A DNA stretch of 64,000 nt, from positions 1-64,000 of the forward strand of contig JAFRBK010000019.1 of the NCBI GenBank assembly GCA_017404985.1, given 5' to 3'. Below, piece after piece: positions 42,872 to 51,430 of the stretch. Every line of letters begins with the position of its first letter. The first letter of the stretch is position 1. Below the pieces are notes generated by a model that was not told where the DNA came from, searched no databases, and saw nothing but the letters and a program-made list of their open reading frames with translations. Source of the stretch: Clostridia bacterium (GTDB lineage: Bacteria > Bacillota > Clostridia > Christensenellales > Aristaeellaceae). A program made the translations under genes and the position numbers.

Positions 42872-43666
42872 TTATGCCTTCAGTTCAATCCGGATACGCC
42901 GGCCCTCCGGGCCTGCCTTCCCTTCCGGCAGTTCCGGAAGGATTTCTCCCTTTGCGATCCGGACCGTGCAGTCCGGAAATACAGCCCCGCCGGAGCAGGC
43001 GATGTCCGCTTTGTAGGTTCCATCCGGCGGAATCACAGGGCGGTGCCGGCTTCCGGTGTCGACCCGGAAACTTCCCCTGTCCGATGCCGGAACGAGGATG
43101 CCGCCCAGCGTGTACCGGGAGCCCAGCATTCCGTTTGCTTCCCGGACGGCTCCCTGCCGCAGGCATTCCCGGATGGCGCTGGAGGAAATGACCTTCCCTT
43201 CCTTCGTGGTGACCGGCGGCACGATCGACACCGGATACCCGTGCTGAAGGCCGTCCTCCAGCAGCGTGTCCGCGTTCCCCTGCCCGTTCTTCCCGAAGGT
43301 GTAGTTCCATCCGGCGACGATTCCCCGGATGTCGGCAAAGTCCCGCAGGGCTGCCAGAAACTCTTCCGGCGCCATGCCAGCCGTCTTTCTGCTGAAGGGG
43401 ACCAGCACCATTTCGTCCGCCCCGGCCTGCGCCATCAGCCGGGCCTTCTGCGGAATGTCCGTCAGCAGTTCCGGCGCGCGGTCCGGGCACAGCACCTGCA
43501 TGGGATGGCGGTCAAACGTAAAAGCCATGAGCACGGCGCCCGTCCGGCCGCACATGCGCCGCCCCTCCTTCAGCAATTCCCGGTGCCCCAGATGCACCCC
43601 ATCAAAGGTTCCCAAGGCAATCACCCCCGGAAGCCTTTGTTTTTTCCGGCTCCATATCACCCGCAT
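42872..43666 (-). CDS. ribF: RibF-like FMN adenylyltransferase with a divergent riboflavin-kinase part
   Basis: 264 residues from the ATG at 43666, overlapping truB by 10 bp. The N-terminal FAD synthetase domain is complete (IALGTFDGVHLGHRELL, FTFDRHP, VAGWNYTFGKNGQGNADTL, VISSSAIRECL). The C-terminal riboflavin-kinase domain starts normally (YTLGGILVPASDRG) but the metal/phosphate motif GFPTAN is missing, and the domain is only about 85 residues long and ends in unusual sequence. Bifunctional RibF is normally about 310 residues. It probably still makes FAD from FMN; whether it phosphorylates riboflavin is doubtful. It is the last gene of the rimP operon. Confidence 0.85.
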   Translation of the reverse strand: MRVIWSRKKQRLPGVIALGTFDGVHLGHRELLKEGRRMCGRTGAVLMAFTFDRHPMQVLCPDRAPELLTDIPQKARLMAQAGADEMVLVPFSRKTAGMAPEEFLAALRDFADIRGIVAGWNYTFGKNGQGNADTLLEDGLQHGYPVSIVPPVTTKEGKVISSSAIRECLRQGAVREANGMLGSRYTLGGILVPASDRGSFRVDTGSRHRPVIPPDGTYKADIACSGGAVFPDCTVRIAKGEILPELPEGKAGPEGRRIRIELKA

Positions 43667-44574
43667 GCTGTCGGTTCCCCTCTTTCTTCCGGGGCGATCT
43701 GGCATTTCCAGGCCAGCATGTCCCCGTTCCGCTGCATGATTCCCCAAAAAGCGTCCTCCAGGTAAACCCGGACAACCGATCCGTCTTCGGGCAGGGCACC
43801 CTCGGCGCCCCGGACCGGCAGCGCGGCGCCGGCGCTGATCTTCCTCCGGAATCCGGCGCCGAACCGCACGGCCGGCAGATGGCCCAGCGGGGCATCCGGC
43901 GGAATCAGCCGCTCCGCCAGCGTCCCGTTTTCAGCCAGTTCCCGGGTCTCATCCAGGGAAATCGCATCCTCCAGGGTAAACATGCCGCTCCGTGTCCGGA
44001 CCAGGCTGCGCATGTGCGCCGGGCACCCGCACCGTTTTCCCAGTTCGTCGCACAGGGTGCGGATATAGGTCCCCTTTCCGCACCACACATGGATTTCCGC
44101 GCCGTGGTCCGGCATTTCCCGAAGTACCTCGATGCGCTCAATATGCACCGTTCTTTCCGGCACGTCCACCGTTTCGCCCCTGCGTGCGCGGGCATACAGC
44201 GGCTGGCCCTGCACCTTGATAGCGCTGTACATGCTCGGCTTCTGCCGGATTTCCCCGGTCAGCCCGGCCGCCTCCTTCCGGATCCGTTCCAGGTCCGGGT
44301 AGTTCGTGCCGCGCCCGGTCACGGTTCCCGTGGCATCCTGGGTATCCGTGGCGGTGCCGAAGGCCGCCACGGCCCGGTATTCCTTTTCCTTGTCCGTCAG
44401 GTAGTCAAAAAGCCGCGTCGCTTTTCCCGCCATAATCGGCAGGACGCCCGCGGCTTCCGGATCCAGCGTGCCGGCATGGCCGACCCGCTTTTCTCCCGTC
44501 AGGCGCCGCAGTACGGCCACAACCGCCGCACTGCTCATGCCCGCGGGCTTGTTGATATTGAAATATCCGTTCAT
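43657..44574 (-). CDS. truB: tRNA pseudouridine(55) synthase TruB
   Basis: 305 residues from the ATG at 44574, which overlaps the nrnA stop (ATGA). Conserved blocks are INKPAGMSSAAVVAVLRR, VGHAGTLDPEAAGVL with the catalytic Asp, KPSMYSAIKVQGQPLYARAR, and CGKGTYIRTLCDELG. It converts U55 of tRNA to pseudouridine. A C-terminal PUA-like part follows. It sits in the conserved nusA-infB operon. Confidence 0.96.
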   Translation of the reverse strand: MNGYFNINKPAGMSSAAVVAVLRRLTGEKRVGHAGTLDPEAAGVLPIMAGKATRLFDYLTDKEKEYRAVAAFGTATDTQDATGTVTGRGTNYPDLERIRKEAAGLTGEIRQKPSMYSAIKVQGQPLYARARRGETVDVPERTVHIERIEVLREMPDHGAEIHVWCGKGTYIRTLCDELGKRCGCPAHMRSLVRTRSGMFTLEDAISLDETRELAENGTLAERLIPPDAPLGHLPAVRFGAGFRRKISAGAALPVRGAEGALPEDGSVVRVYLEDAFWGIMQRNGDMLAWKCQIAPEERGEPTACG

Positions 44575-45560
44575 TGTTTGCCGTTTCCGTTCAGTTTCTT
44601 GATCATGGCTTCCAGAACGCGCTCCGTAGCCTCGTCCAGCGTTCCGGCTAGCGTGACGCCGGAGGCTTGCGGGTGCCCTCCGCCGCCCAGGCTCTGGGCA
44701 ACATCGCTGATGCATGTCGGATGCTTGGCCCGGAGGCTGAATTTGATCATGCCGTCTCCGGTTTCCCGGCCCAGGATCGCCATTTTCGTTCCGATGGTCT
44801 CCAGGCCCACGTTCACCAGGGTGTCGGCATGCTCGCTCAGCGCTCCGCAGTCTTTGAAATCCTGTTCCGTCAGCTTCATCACGGCGATGATGCCGTCGCA
44901 GTAGTACATCAGGCTGTCAATGGCTTTTCCCATCAGCAGCACCTGGGGCCGGCTTCTTTCCCGGAACAGAATCCGGTTGAGGTTGCTCAGCGGCAGGCCG
45001 TGCCGCATCAGTTCGGCCATGACCTCAAAGGTTTCAGCATTGGTGGAGGAAAAGGCGAAGTTTCCGGTGTCGGTGCTGATGCCGGTATACAGGCAGATGG
45101 CAATCTCCCGGGTCATCGCCACGCCGAGTTCGCGCAGCTGTTCCCGGATCAGCAGGCAGTTGGCCGGCGCTTTTCCGTCAATGCTGTTGGTTTCCATGTA
45201 CATGGGATTGGTGGGATGATGGTCAATCTGCGCAGTGTGGGCGCTGCGGGAAATCAGCAGCTCACAGGCACCCATCCGGGCTTTGTCGCTGATATCCACC
45301 GCCAACACCAGGTCGAAGGGGCCGTCGCTTTCCTGCGGTCTCCGGAAGTGTTCCACCCCCGGCAGAAAGCTCAGCTGGTCCGGAATTTTATCATCGCAGA
45401 AAAGATACACTTCTTTCCCGAGGCTCTCCAGGCCCAGCCGCATCGCGGTTGCGCTGCCGACCGTATCCCCGTCCGGGTTGATATGGCTGCAAACTGCGAT
45501 GGTCCTGGCGTTTCGGATGGCTTCTCCGATCGCTTCAGGATTCCCCGTCATCCCGCTCAT
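44571..45560 (-). CDS. nrnA: NrnA-type nanoRNase / pAp phosphatase (DHH-DHHA1)
   Basis: 329 residues. The DHH domain has HINPDGDTVGS, VLAVDISD and IDHHPTN (metal ligands), and the DHHA1 domain ends with GGGGHPQASGVTLAG, a small variant of the usual GGGHxxAAG. It degrades 2-5-mer RNA and pAp in the cytoplasm. The start at 45560 is supported by AAGGAG eight bases upstream and gives a 26-bp overlap with rbfA. Its place between rbfA and truB is standard in Bacillota. Confidence 0.94.
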   Translation of the reverse strand: MSGMTGNPEAIGEAIRNARTIAVCSHINPDGDTVGSATAMRLGLESLGKEVYLFCDDKIPDQLSFLPGVEHFRRPQESDGPFDLVLAVDISDKARMGACELLISRSAHTAQIDHHPTNPMYMETNSIDGKAPANCLLIREQLRELGVAMTREIAICLYTGISTDTGNFAFSSTNAETFEVMAELMRHGLPLSNLNRILFRERSRPQVLLMGKAIDSLMYYCDGIIAVMKLTEQDFKDCGALSEHADTLVNVGLETIGTKMAILGRETGDGMIKFSLRAKHPTCISDVAQSLGGGGHPQASGVTLAGTLDEATERVLEAMIKKLNGNGKQ

Positions 45561-45909
45561 GCTCCGTCTCCTTCATGGCATCCGCCAGCACCTTGGCAAT
45601 ATGGACTCCGTATTCGATGTTTTTGTCGCTGACAAAGATCAGCTCAGGGGTATACCGGATAATCATCCGTTTCCCCAGGGCGCGGCGGATAAAGCCTTTT
45701 GCGCTTTTCAGCGCGGCCAGCAGCTCATCCCGTTTGTCGTCCTCCAGGACGCTTACATAGATCTTCGCATACCGGAGGTCGCCGGTCACTTCCGCCCGGG
45801 TGACAGAGAAGGTGCCCCCGATTCTGGGGTCACCCAACTCTTCCCGGATGATGGCGTCCACTTCGCGGCGCACTTCCTCCGATATCCGGTCAATTCTGGT
45901 ATAGCTCAT
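45535..45909 (-). CDS. rbfA: Ribosome-binding factor A
   Basis: 124 residues, normal length. Conserved RIDRISEEVRREVDAII, GDPRIGGTFSVTRAEVTGDLRYAKIYVS and RYTPELIFVSDKNIEYG with KH-like fold. It matures the 30S subunit. It starts directly after the infB stop and overlaps nrnA. Confidence 0.96.
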   Translation of the reverse strand: MSYTRIDRISEEVRREVDAIIREELGDPRIGGTFSVTRAEVTGDLRYAKIYVSVLEDDKRDELLAALKSAKGFIRRALGKRMIIRYTPELIFVSDKNIEYGVHIAKVLADAMKETEHERDDGES

Positions 45910-48795
45910 TTAGCGCGGAATCTCCTCCATCGTGTAGCACTCGACGATATCGCCTTCCTTGATATCGTTATGGCCTTCCAGGCTCATGCCGCATTCATAT
46001 CCGGCCGCCATTTCCTTCACGTCGTCCTTCAGGTGGCGCAGGCTGCTCAGCTTGCCTTCGAACACGACCACGTTCTCACGCAGCAGGCGCACACCGGCGT
46101 TCCGCTGCATCTTACCGTCCGTCACATAGCAGCCGGCAATGATTCCGGAGCCGGTGATCTTGAACACGTTGCGAACCTCCGCATGGCCCAGCAGCACCTC
46201 GCGGTATTCCGGTTCCAGCATGCCCTTCATGGCCAGTTCCATGTCTTCGATGGCCTTGTAAATCACGGTATACAGGCGGATGTCGACCTTTGCCTTCTCC
46301 GCCGCTTCCCGGGCGGAAGCATCCGGCCGGATGTTGAAGCCGATGATAATGGCGTTGAAAGCCGAAGCCAGGTTCACGTCGTCCTTGGTGATGGCGCCGG
46401 CGGCGCTGTGCAGCACGCGGATCTTGACCTCGTCGCTGCTCAGCTTCTCCATGGCCTGCTTCACCGCTTCCACGGAGCCCTGCACGTCGGCCTTGATGAT
46501 CAGGTTCAGCGTGGTCACCTTGCCGGCTTCGATGCTGGAGAACAGGTTCTCCATGCTCATCTTCGCCATGGTCGCCTCGCGGCTGGCCTTCAGCTTCTCG
46601 CGGCGCTCGTCCGCCACCTGGCGGCTCAGGTGCTCGTCGCCCACGGCAATCATTTCGTCGCCGGCACTGGGCACATCGTCAAAGCCCATGATTTCCACAG
46701 GCATGGAGGGCCCGGCTTCCGTCACGCGTTCTCCCCGGTCGTTGATCAGAGCACGGACGCGGCCGGACGCCATGCCGGCAATAATGCTGTCGCCCACATG
46801 CAGCGTGCCGTTCTGCAACAGCACGGTCGCCAGCGGGCCCCTCGCCTTATCCAGCTTGGCTTCGATGATGACGCCGCGGCCGAGGCGGTTCGGGTTCGCC
46901 TGCAGCTGGAGCATATCCGCCTGCAGCAGGATCATTTCAAGCAGCTCATCCACACCTTCGCCGGTCAGGGCGGAGACGGGAACGCAGATGGTTTCGCCGC
47001 CCCAGTCTTCGCAGACCAGGCCGTACTGGGTCAGGTCCTGCTTGACCCGGTCCGGATTGGCATCCGGCTTGTCCATCTTGTTGATCGCCACGATCACCGG
47101 AACCTCGGCGGCCTTGGCATGGTTGATGGATTCCACGGTCTGGGGCATCACGGAGTCATCCGCCGCAACCACCAGCACCGCGATATCCGTAGCCTGGGTG
47201 CCGCGGGCGCGCATCGCCGTAAAGGCCTCGTGGCCGGGCGTATCCAGGAAGGTAATCTGGCGCCCGTCTCCTACGTCCACGGTGTATGCGCCGATATGCT
47301 GGGTGATGCCGCCGGCTTCGCCCGCAGTCACCCGACTCTTCCGGATATAGTCCAGCAGGCTGGTTTTGCCGTGGTCGACATGGCCCATGATCGTCACAAC
47401 CGGCGGCCTGGGCAGGAGGTTTTCCTCCTCGTCGGTAAAGTCTTCGGCCACCAGCGCGGCTTCCGCCGTCTGCTCCTGTTTCCGCTCCAGGGTAATCTCG
47501 AAGTCGGAGCAGACCAGCTGGGCGGTATCGAAGTCGATTTCGCTGTTGATGGTCGCCATATTGCCGAGCATGAACAGCTTCTTAATGATCTCGCCGGCAG
47601 GCTTGCCGATCTTTTCGGTCAGGTCGCGCACGGTGATGGTGTCGCCGGCCATGTAGGCGGTCTCGATCTTGATGGGCGCCATCATCTGCTGTGCGCTGGG
47701 CTTCTTGGACCGGGCCCGTTTTCCGCCGCGGATCACTTCGTCATCGTATCCGTTGAAGGTATTCTTGCTGGCCTGTTTCCGGTTGCGGCTCACATGTTCC
47801 GGATCATGCTGGCGGATATAGTTCTTCTTGTTCGGGTCATAATTGGAAACCCGTTCCTTCTCCATCGGCACCGGCAGCTCTGCCTGGCGGCTGCGGGCGC
47901 CCGCTCCGCCCTGGCGGTTGAATCCGCCGGCCTGGGCGCGTCCGGCGGCGCCGCCGGCTGCGGGACGGTTAAACCCGCCCTGTTGTCCGGCAGGTCGTCC
48001 GTAAGGGCCACCCTGGCCCTGCTGTCCGGCTGGACGGCCATAAGGCCCCTGCTGTCCGGCGGGACGCCCGTAGGGCCCCTGCTGTCCGGCGGGACGGCCG
48101 TAAGGCCCCTGCTGCCCGGCGGGGCGCCCGTAGGGCCCCTGCTGTCCGGCGGGACGGCCGTAAGGCCCCTGCTGCCCGGCAGGACGTCCGTAGGGCCCCT
48201 GCTGTCCGGCGGGACGGGGATTGTCCCCGGGGCGGCTCATAATCTGGCCGATCGCGGGGCGTTTGGGCGCCGAAGGCTTGGTGTCCGCAGGTTTGGACTC
48301 CGCGGGCCTGGCTTCTGCGGACTTCGTTTCCGCGGGTTTCGTCCCCGTCGGCTTGGCTTCCGTAGCCTGCTCTTTCTTTCCGGCTGGAGGCATAGCTTTG
48401 GCGGCAGGGGCTTCCGGCCTGGCTTCGGCCGCGGGTTCCGGAGCAGGTTCGCTCTTCGGGGCCGGCTTCTTTTCCGGTTCCGGAGTGCTTTCCCCGGCGT
48501 TCCCGGCCTGCTTCTCCGCACCCTGTCCGCCCTGCATGGCTTCTTCCATCATGCGCTTTTCGTCTTCGTCCAGCATGGTGTAAGCCTTGGTATGGGCAGA
48601 CTGCACCCGCATCTGTTCCTGCTGCTTCTTCCGGGCGGCCTCTTCTTCCTTTTTACGGTTCAGGTCCGCATCCATCCGCTTCAACACGTCATACAGGGCA
48701 TCTGCTCCCTTTCTGACTCTGGTCGCCTGCTCCAGGATTTCGGAAGCGCCGTCCATCAGGTCTTTGGTTGCATCCTTCAAGTTCTGTTTCGCCAT
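45910..48795 (-). CDS. infB: Translation initiation factor IF-2 with a long repeat-bearing N-terminus
   Basis: 961 residues. The N-terminal about 300 residues are low complexity: a helical start, an [13 protein letters not shown]-type stretch, then six copies of [10 protein letters not shown] and two variants (about residues 195-275). An IF2_N domain follows near 385 ([22 protein letters not shown]), then the GTPase domain ([34 protein letters not shown]) and the C-terminal beta-barrels and fMet-tRNA domain. It positions initiator tRNA on the 30S subunit. Codon choice in the repeats alternates between units, so the array has had time to drift. Confidence 0.96.
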   Translation of the reverse strand: MAKQNLKDATKDLMDGASEILEQATRVRKGADALYDVLKRMDADLNRKKEEEAARKKQQEQMRVQSAHTKAYTMLDEDEKRMMEEAMQGGQGAEKQAGNAGESTPEPEKKPAPKSEPAPEPAAEARPEAPAAKAMPPAGKKEQATEAKPTGTKPAETKSAEARPAESKPADTKPSAPKRPAIGQIMSRPGDNPRPAGQQGPYGRPAGQQGPYGRPAGQQGPYGRPAGQQGPYGRPAGQQGPYGRPAGQQGPYGRPAGQQGQGGPYGRPAGQQGGFNRPAAGGAAGRAQAGGFNRQGGAGARSRQAELPVPMEKERVSNYDPNKKNYIRQHDPEHVSRNRKQASKNTFNGYDDEVIRGGKRARSKKPSAQQMMAPIKIETAYMAGDTITVRDLTEKIGKPAGEIIKKLFMLGNMATINSEIDFDTAQLVCSDFEITLERKQEQTAEAALVAEDFTDEEENLLPRPPVVTIMGHVDHGKTSLLDYIRKSRVTAGEAGGITQHIGAYTVDVGDGRQITFLDTPGHEAFTAMRARGTQATDIAVLVVAADDSVMPQTVESINHAKAAEVPVIVAINKMDKPDANPDRVKQDLTQYGLVCEDWGGETICVPVSALTGEGVDELLEMILLQADMLQLQANPNRLGRGVIIEAKLDKARGPLATVLLQNGTLHVGDSIIAGMASGRVRALINDRGERVTEAGPSMPVEIMGFDDVPSAGDEMIAVGDEHLSRQVADERREKLKASREATMAKMSMENLFSSIEAGKVTTLNLIIKADVQGSVEAVKQAMEKLSSDEVKIRVLHSAAGAITKDDVNLASAFNAIIIGFNIRPDASAREAAEKAKVDIRLYTVIYKAIEDMELAMKGMLEPEYREVLLGHAEVRNVFKITGSGIIAGCYVTDGKMQRNAGVRLLRENVVVFEGKLSSLRHLKDDVKEMAAGYECGMSLEGHNDIKEGDIVECYTMEEIPR
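48001..48210 (-). repeat. 30-bp tandem repeats inside infB
   Basis: Six in-register 30-bp units (48031-48210) encode [10 protein letters not shown], and one variant unit (48001-48030 plus flanks) has inserted residues QGG. Units differ only at silent or near-silent positions. Such an array can change copy number without shifting the frame. Confidence 0.9.
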
Positions 48796-48842
48796 TCGAC
48801 GTTTGTCCCTCCAGCCTCACCGGCATCAATGTAATCTATGAC

Positions 48843-49148
48843 TCACGGTTGTCCATTCAGACAATCGATGATTCGCTGTGAAAACGGCCCTTTCCGGACA
48901 GCCATCGCGATTCCGGGCTTCCCGGTGGCAGCCTCAATCAGCCCTTCCGGAACCTCCTCCAGCGGAACGCCCGCGTTTCTGCACCAGCTGTCGTACCGTT
49001 TCCTGGCATTGTCCGAAGCGGCGCCGTCCAGCACCAGCACGGCGCACTGGCCGGCCTTCAGCGCCTTCCGGCAGCCTTCCTCCCCGAAATCCGCCTGCCC
49101 CGCCCGGACGCACAGCCCGAGAATTCCCTTCAATCCTGCTTCATTCAT
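48843..49148 (-). CDS. ylxQ: L7Ae-family RNA-binding protein YlxQ
   Basis: 101 residues. L7Ae/L30e fold: ILGLCVRAGQADFGEEGCRKALKAGQCAVLVLDGAASDN then VPLEEVPEGLIEAATGKPGIAMAV. YlxQ-type proteins bind kink-turn RNA; the exact role is not settled. It overlaps rnpM by eight bases and lies before infB, the standard Bacillota order. Confidence 0.92.
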   Translation of the reverse strand: MNEAGLKGILGLCVRAGQADFGEEGCRKALKAGQCAVLVLDGAASDNARKRYDSWCRNAGVPLEEVPEGLIEAATGKPGIAMAVRKGPFSQRIIDCLNGQP

Positions 49149-49428
49149 GGGCTTCTCCGTCGCTGTACTGTGCCATGGCTTCGTTCAGGGCACGGCTGAC
49201 TTCCTCCGTCAGCGCAATGTCCAACTGGCGTTCCAGCTGCTTCTGCTTGATCGCCCGTTTCAGGCAGGCGGCGTCCCGGCAGACATAGGCGCCGCGGCCC
49301 GGCTTTTTGCCCACCGGATCCAGGGACACGTCCCCCTCGGGACTACGGACCACGCGGATCATTTCCCGCTTTTCCTTCATTTCCCGGCATCCGACGCACA
49401 TTCTCATGGGCGTTTTTCTGGTCTTCAT
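49141..49428 (-). CDS. rnpM: YlxR/RnpM family RNA-binding protein
   Basis: 95 residues. The DUF448 signature is complete: [21 protein letters not shown], then [21 protein letters not shown]. The family binds RNase P RNA in Bacillus subtilis and dampens its activity. It lies between nusA and ylxQ as usual. Confidence 0.94.
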   Translation of the reverse strand: MKTRKTPMRMCVGCREMKEKREMIRVVRSPEGDVSLDPVGKKPGRGAYVCRDAACLKRAIKQKQLERQLDIALTEEVSRALNEAMAQYSDGEAHE

Positions 49429-49449
49429 TTCCGATTCGGCCCTCCGGGC

Positions 49450-50631
49450 TTACATGGTATCGTCTTCGCCTTCCATGCTGGCGTCAAAGTCCATCGTGAA
49501 GCTGTCGTACACCGGTGTTTCCACCTGGATGTATTCCGTCATTTCGCCGTTCTCGTCCACCATGTCGTCCATTTCCGCGGCCTGGCTCTGGCTCTTGATA
49601 TCAATCTTCCATCCGGTCAGTTTGGCGGCCAGGCGGGCGTTCTGCCCTTCCTTGCCGATGGCCAGGCTCAGCTGGTTATCCGGCACGATCACGCGGAAGG
49701 CTTTCTCGTCCCTCGCCTGGTAAACGCTCAGCACGTGGGCGGGATTCAGCGCGTTGGCCACGAATTCAGCCGGATTGCTGCTCCACTTGATGATGTCGAT
49801 CTTTTCGCCCTTCAGCTCAGCGACCACCCGGTCCACCCGTCCGCCCCGCTGGCCTACGCAGGCGCCCACGGGGTCGATCATCACGTCGGCGCTGTGAACG
49901 GCAATCTTGGTGCGGCTGCCCGCTTCCCGGGCAATGTTCTTGATGGTCACGATGCCGCCGGCGATTTCCGGCACTTCCATTTCGAACAGTCGCTTCACCA
50001 GGTTCGGATGAATCCGGCTCACGTACACCTGGGGCGTGTAGTTCGTGCTTCTGGCTTCCCGGTGCACTTCCAGGATATAGACCTTGATATGGTCCCCGTC
50101 ATGCAGCACTTCGCCGGGAATCATCTCGTCCCTTTCCAGCACGCCCTCGGTCCGCCCCAGGTCCACATACGCAGCCTTCGGCTCGATCCGCTCGACGATG
50201 CCGGTCAGGATCTCGCTCTCCTTTTCAACATATTCGTCATAGATCTTGCCGCGCTCGGCTTCGCGGATATGCTGAATGATGACCTGTTTCGCGGTCTGGG
50301 CCGCCACCCGCAGGAATCCCTTCGGGGTCACATCCACTTCCGCGATATCGCCCATCTGGTAGTCGGGGTTGATCTTCTGGGCGTCCGCCAGGGTGATCTG
50401 GTTCGTGGGATCCTCCACTTCCTCCAGAATCAGCTTCCGGGCATATACAGAAAGCACGCCGGTCTCGCGGTTCACCGTCACATCCAAATTGTTCGGGGCG
50501 GTTTCTCCTTTCGGCAGGTTCTTTTTATAGGCCGCCTTCAGGGCTTCCTCGATGGTGCTGAACAGGGTTTCCTCGCTGATTTCCTTTTCCTTTGCCAGCA
50601 TCTTGATGGCTTCCACGATTTCGGATTTCAT
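49450..50631 (-). CDS. nusA: Transcription termination/antitermination factor NusA
   Basis: 393 residues, the typical Bacillota length without the C-terminal acidic repeats of proteobacteria. The N-terminal domain ([30 protein letters not shown]), S1 domain ([20 protein letters not shown]) and two KH domains ([48 protein letters not shown]) are all present. The tail is acidic. It pauses RNA polymerase and aids hairpin folding. The start overlaps the rimP stop (ATGA). Confidence 0.96.
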   Translation of the reverse strand: MKSEIVEAIKMLAKEKEISEETLFSTIEEALKAAYKKNLPKGETAPNNLDVTVNRETGVLSVYARKLILEEVEDPTNQITLADAQKINPDYQMGDIAEVDVTPKGFLRVAAQTAKQVIIQHIREAERGKIYDEYVEKESEILTGIVERIEPKAAYVDLGRTEGVLERDEMIPGEVLHDGDHIKVYILEVHREARSTNYTPQVYVSRIHPNLVKRLFEMEVPEIAGGIVTIKNIAREAGSRTKIAVHSADVMIDPVGACVGQRGGRVDRVVAELKGEKIDIIKWSSNPAEFVANALNPAHVLSVYQARDEKAFRVIVPDNQLSLAIGKEGQNARLAAKLTGWKIDIKSQSQAAEMDDMVDENGEMTEYIQVETPVYDSFTMDFDASMEGEDDTM

Positions 50632-51170
50632 TCTTTGCTCCTCTTTTCTTCAGTTGCGTTGTCGGTTGCTTGCGTTTCGTTTTCCGGGCCTTCCCCGCCC
50701 AGATCCACATCCTCAATGCCTTCCATGTCCACCACGGGCTTCACCAGCGATGCAGCCTTCCGGGCAATTCTCCGGATTCCCTCCGCCGTCTCCAGCAGGA
50801 TCTCCCCGTCCTCTAGGCCGGCCAGGATGCCGTTCAACACTTTGGACCCGTCCAGGGGCCGGAACAGGTGAACCTCGATTTCATTGCCCAGGTTTCGTTC
50901 AAAATCCCTGTCTTTTTTCAGGGGCCGGTCAATGCCCGGGGAGGACACTTCCATAAAGTCGTAATCGTAGTGCTCTGCCAGGGGCCTGACGGCTTTGTGG
51001 TAGGTTTCGCAGTCGTCCAGAGAGATCCCTTCCGGCCGGTCGATATAGATCCTCAGGTATTTCCCGGTGGGCTCCCGGTCCAGGCAGACGTCCACCAGTT
51101 CGAACCCGAGCTGCTCCGCCAGTTTGCGGCAGCGGGGTTCAATGCTCGCCGTGATCTCTGTCTTCGCCAT
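50628..51170 (-). CDS. rimP: Ribosome maturation factor RimP
   Basis: 180 residues from the ATG at 51170 (MAKTEITASIEPRCRKLAEQLGFELVDV); ten further residues upstream are possible but unlikely. The two RimP domains are present (YLRIYIDRPEGISLDDCETYHKAV, VSSPGIDRPLKKDRDFER, then an Sm-like C-terminus). A 25-residue acidic tail is extra. It assists 30S assembly. It is the first gene of the operon, with a 5' leader of about 185 bases. Confidence 0.93.
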   Translation of the reverse strand: MAKTEITASIEPRCRKLAEQLGFELVDVCLDREPTGKYLRIYIDRPEGISLDDCETYHKAVRPLAEHYDYDFMEVSSPGIDRPLKKDRDFERNLGNEIEVHLFRPLDGSKVLNGILAGLEDGEILLETAEGIRRIARKAASLVKPVVDMEGIEDVDLGGEGPENETQATDNATEEKRSKE

Positions 51171-51355
51171 CTGCTCTCTGCTCCTGTTTCGGGCAATCAA
51201 AAAGAGCGGAAAACAAGCCCCACCTCAGCGGATGTGCGGAACGGGCGGAAATGCCGCCGCGTGCTCCTGCTCCCCACCTTCGGGCTGTCTCCGTTCTTTA
51301 CGTTAAACCCTTCTTTCAAGGCCTTATGCCCATTCAATTCGTGCGGAAAACCACA

Positions 51356-51384
51356 CGCGGGAAAGTATAGCATACTTTCCCGCG
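51356..51384. repeat. 29-bp palindrome overlapping the rimP promoter
   Basis: Perfect 13-bp arms (CGCGGGAAAGTAT and its complement) around AGC. It covers the promoter spacer and -10. It could be an operator; as RNA it would also form a strong hairpin downstream of the GH31 gene, followed on the minus strand only by a weak T run. Confidence 0.7.
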
Positions 51385-51392
51385 CATGGCAA
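51364..51392 (-). promoter_or_regulatory. Promoter of the rimP-nusA-infB operon
   Basis: On the minus strand TTGCCA (51392-51387), a 17-base spacer and TATACT (51369-51364). It gives a leader of about 185 bases before rimP (51171-51356), in which I see a small GCGG..CCGC hairpin but no clear riboswitch or attenuator. Confidence 0.75.
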
Positions 51393-51430
51393 GGGTTTTC
51401 AGCACCCGATTCCTTATTTTTTCAGGCTTT

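Noticed and set aside
48001-48210. The 30-bp repeats as a CRISPR array or minisatellite in non-coding DNA
   Set aside because: The units are contiguous without spacers, in frame and code for a regular decapeptide inside infB.
45235-48834. An 1199-codon open frame on the plus strand opposite infB/rbfA/nrnA
   Set aside because: It is an antisense shadow of infB and its neighbours; composition is that of reversed codons and the repeats are only the complement of those in infB.
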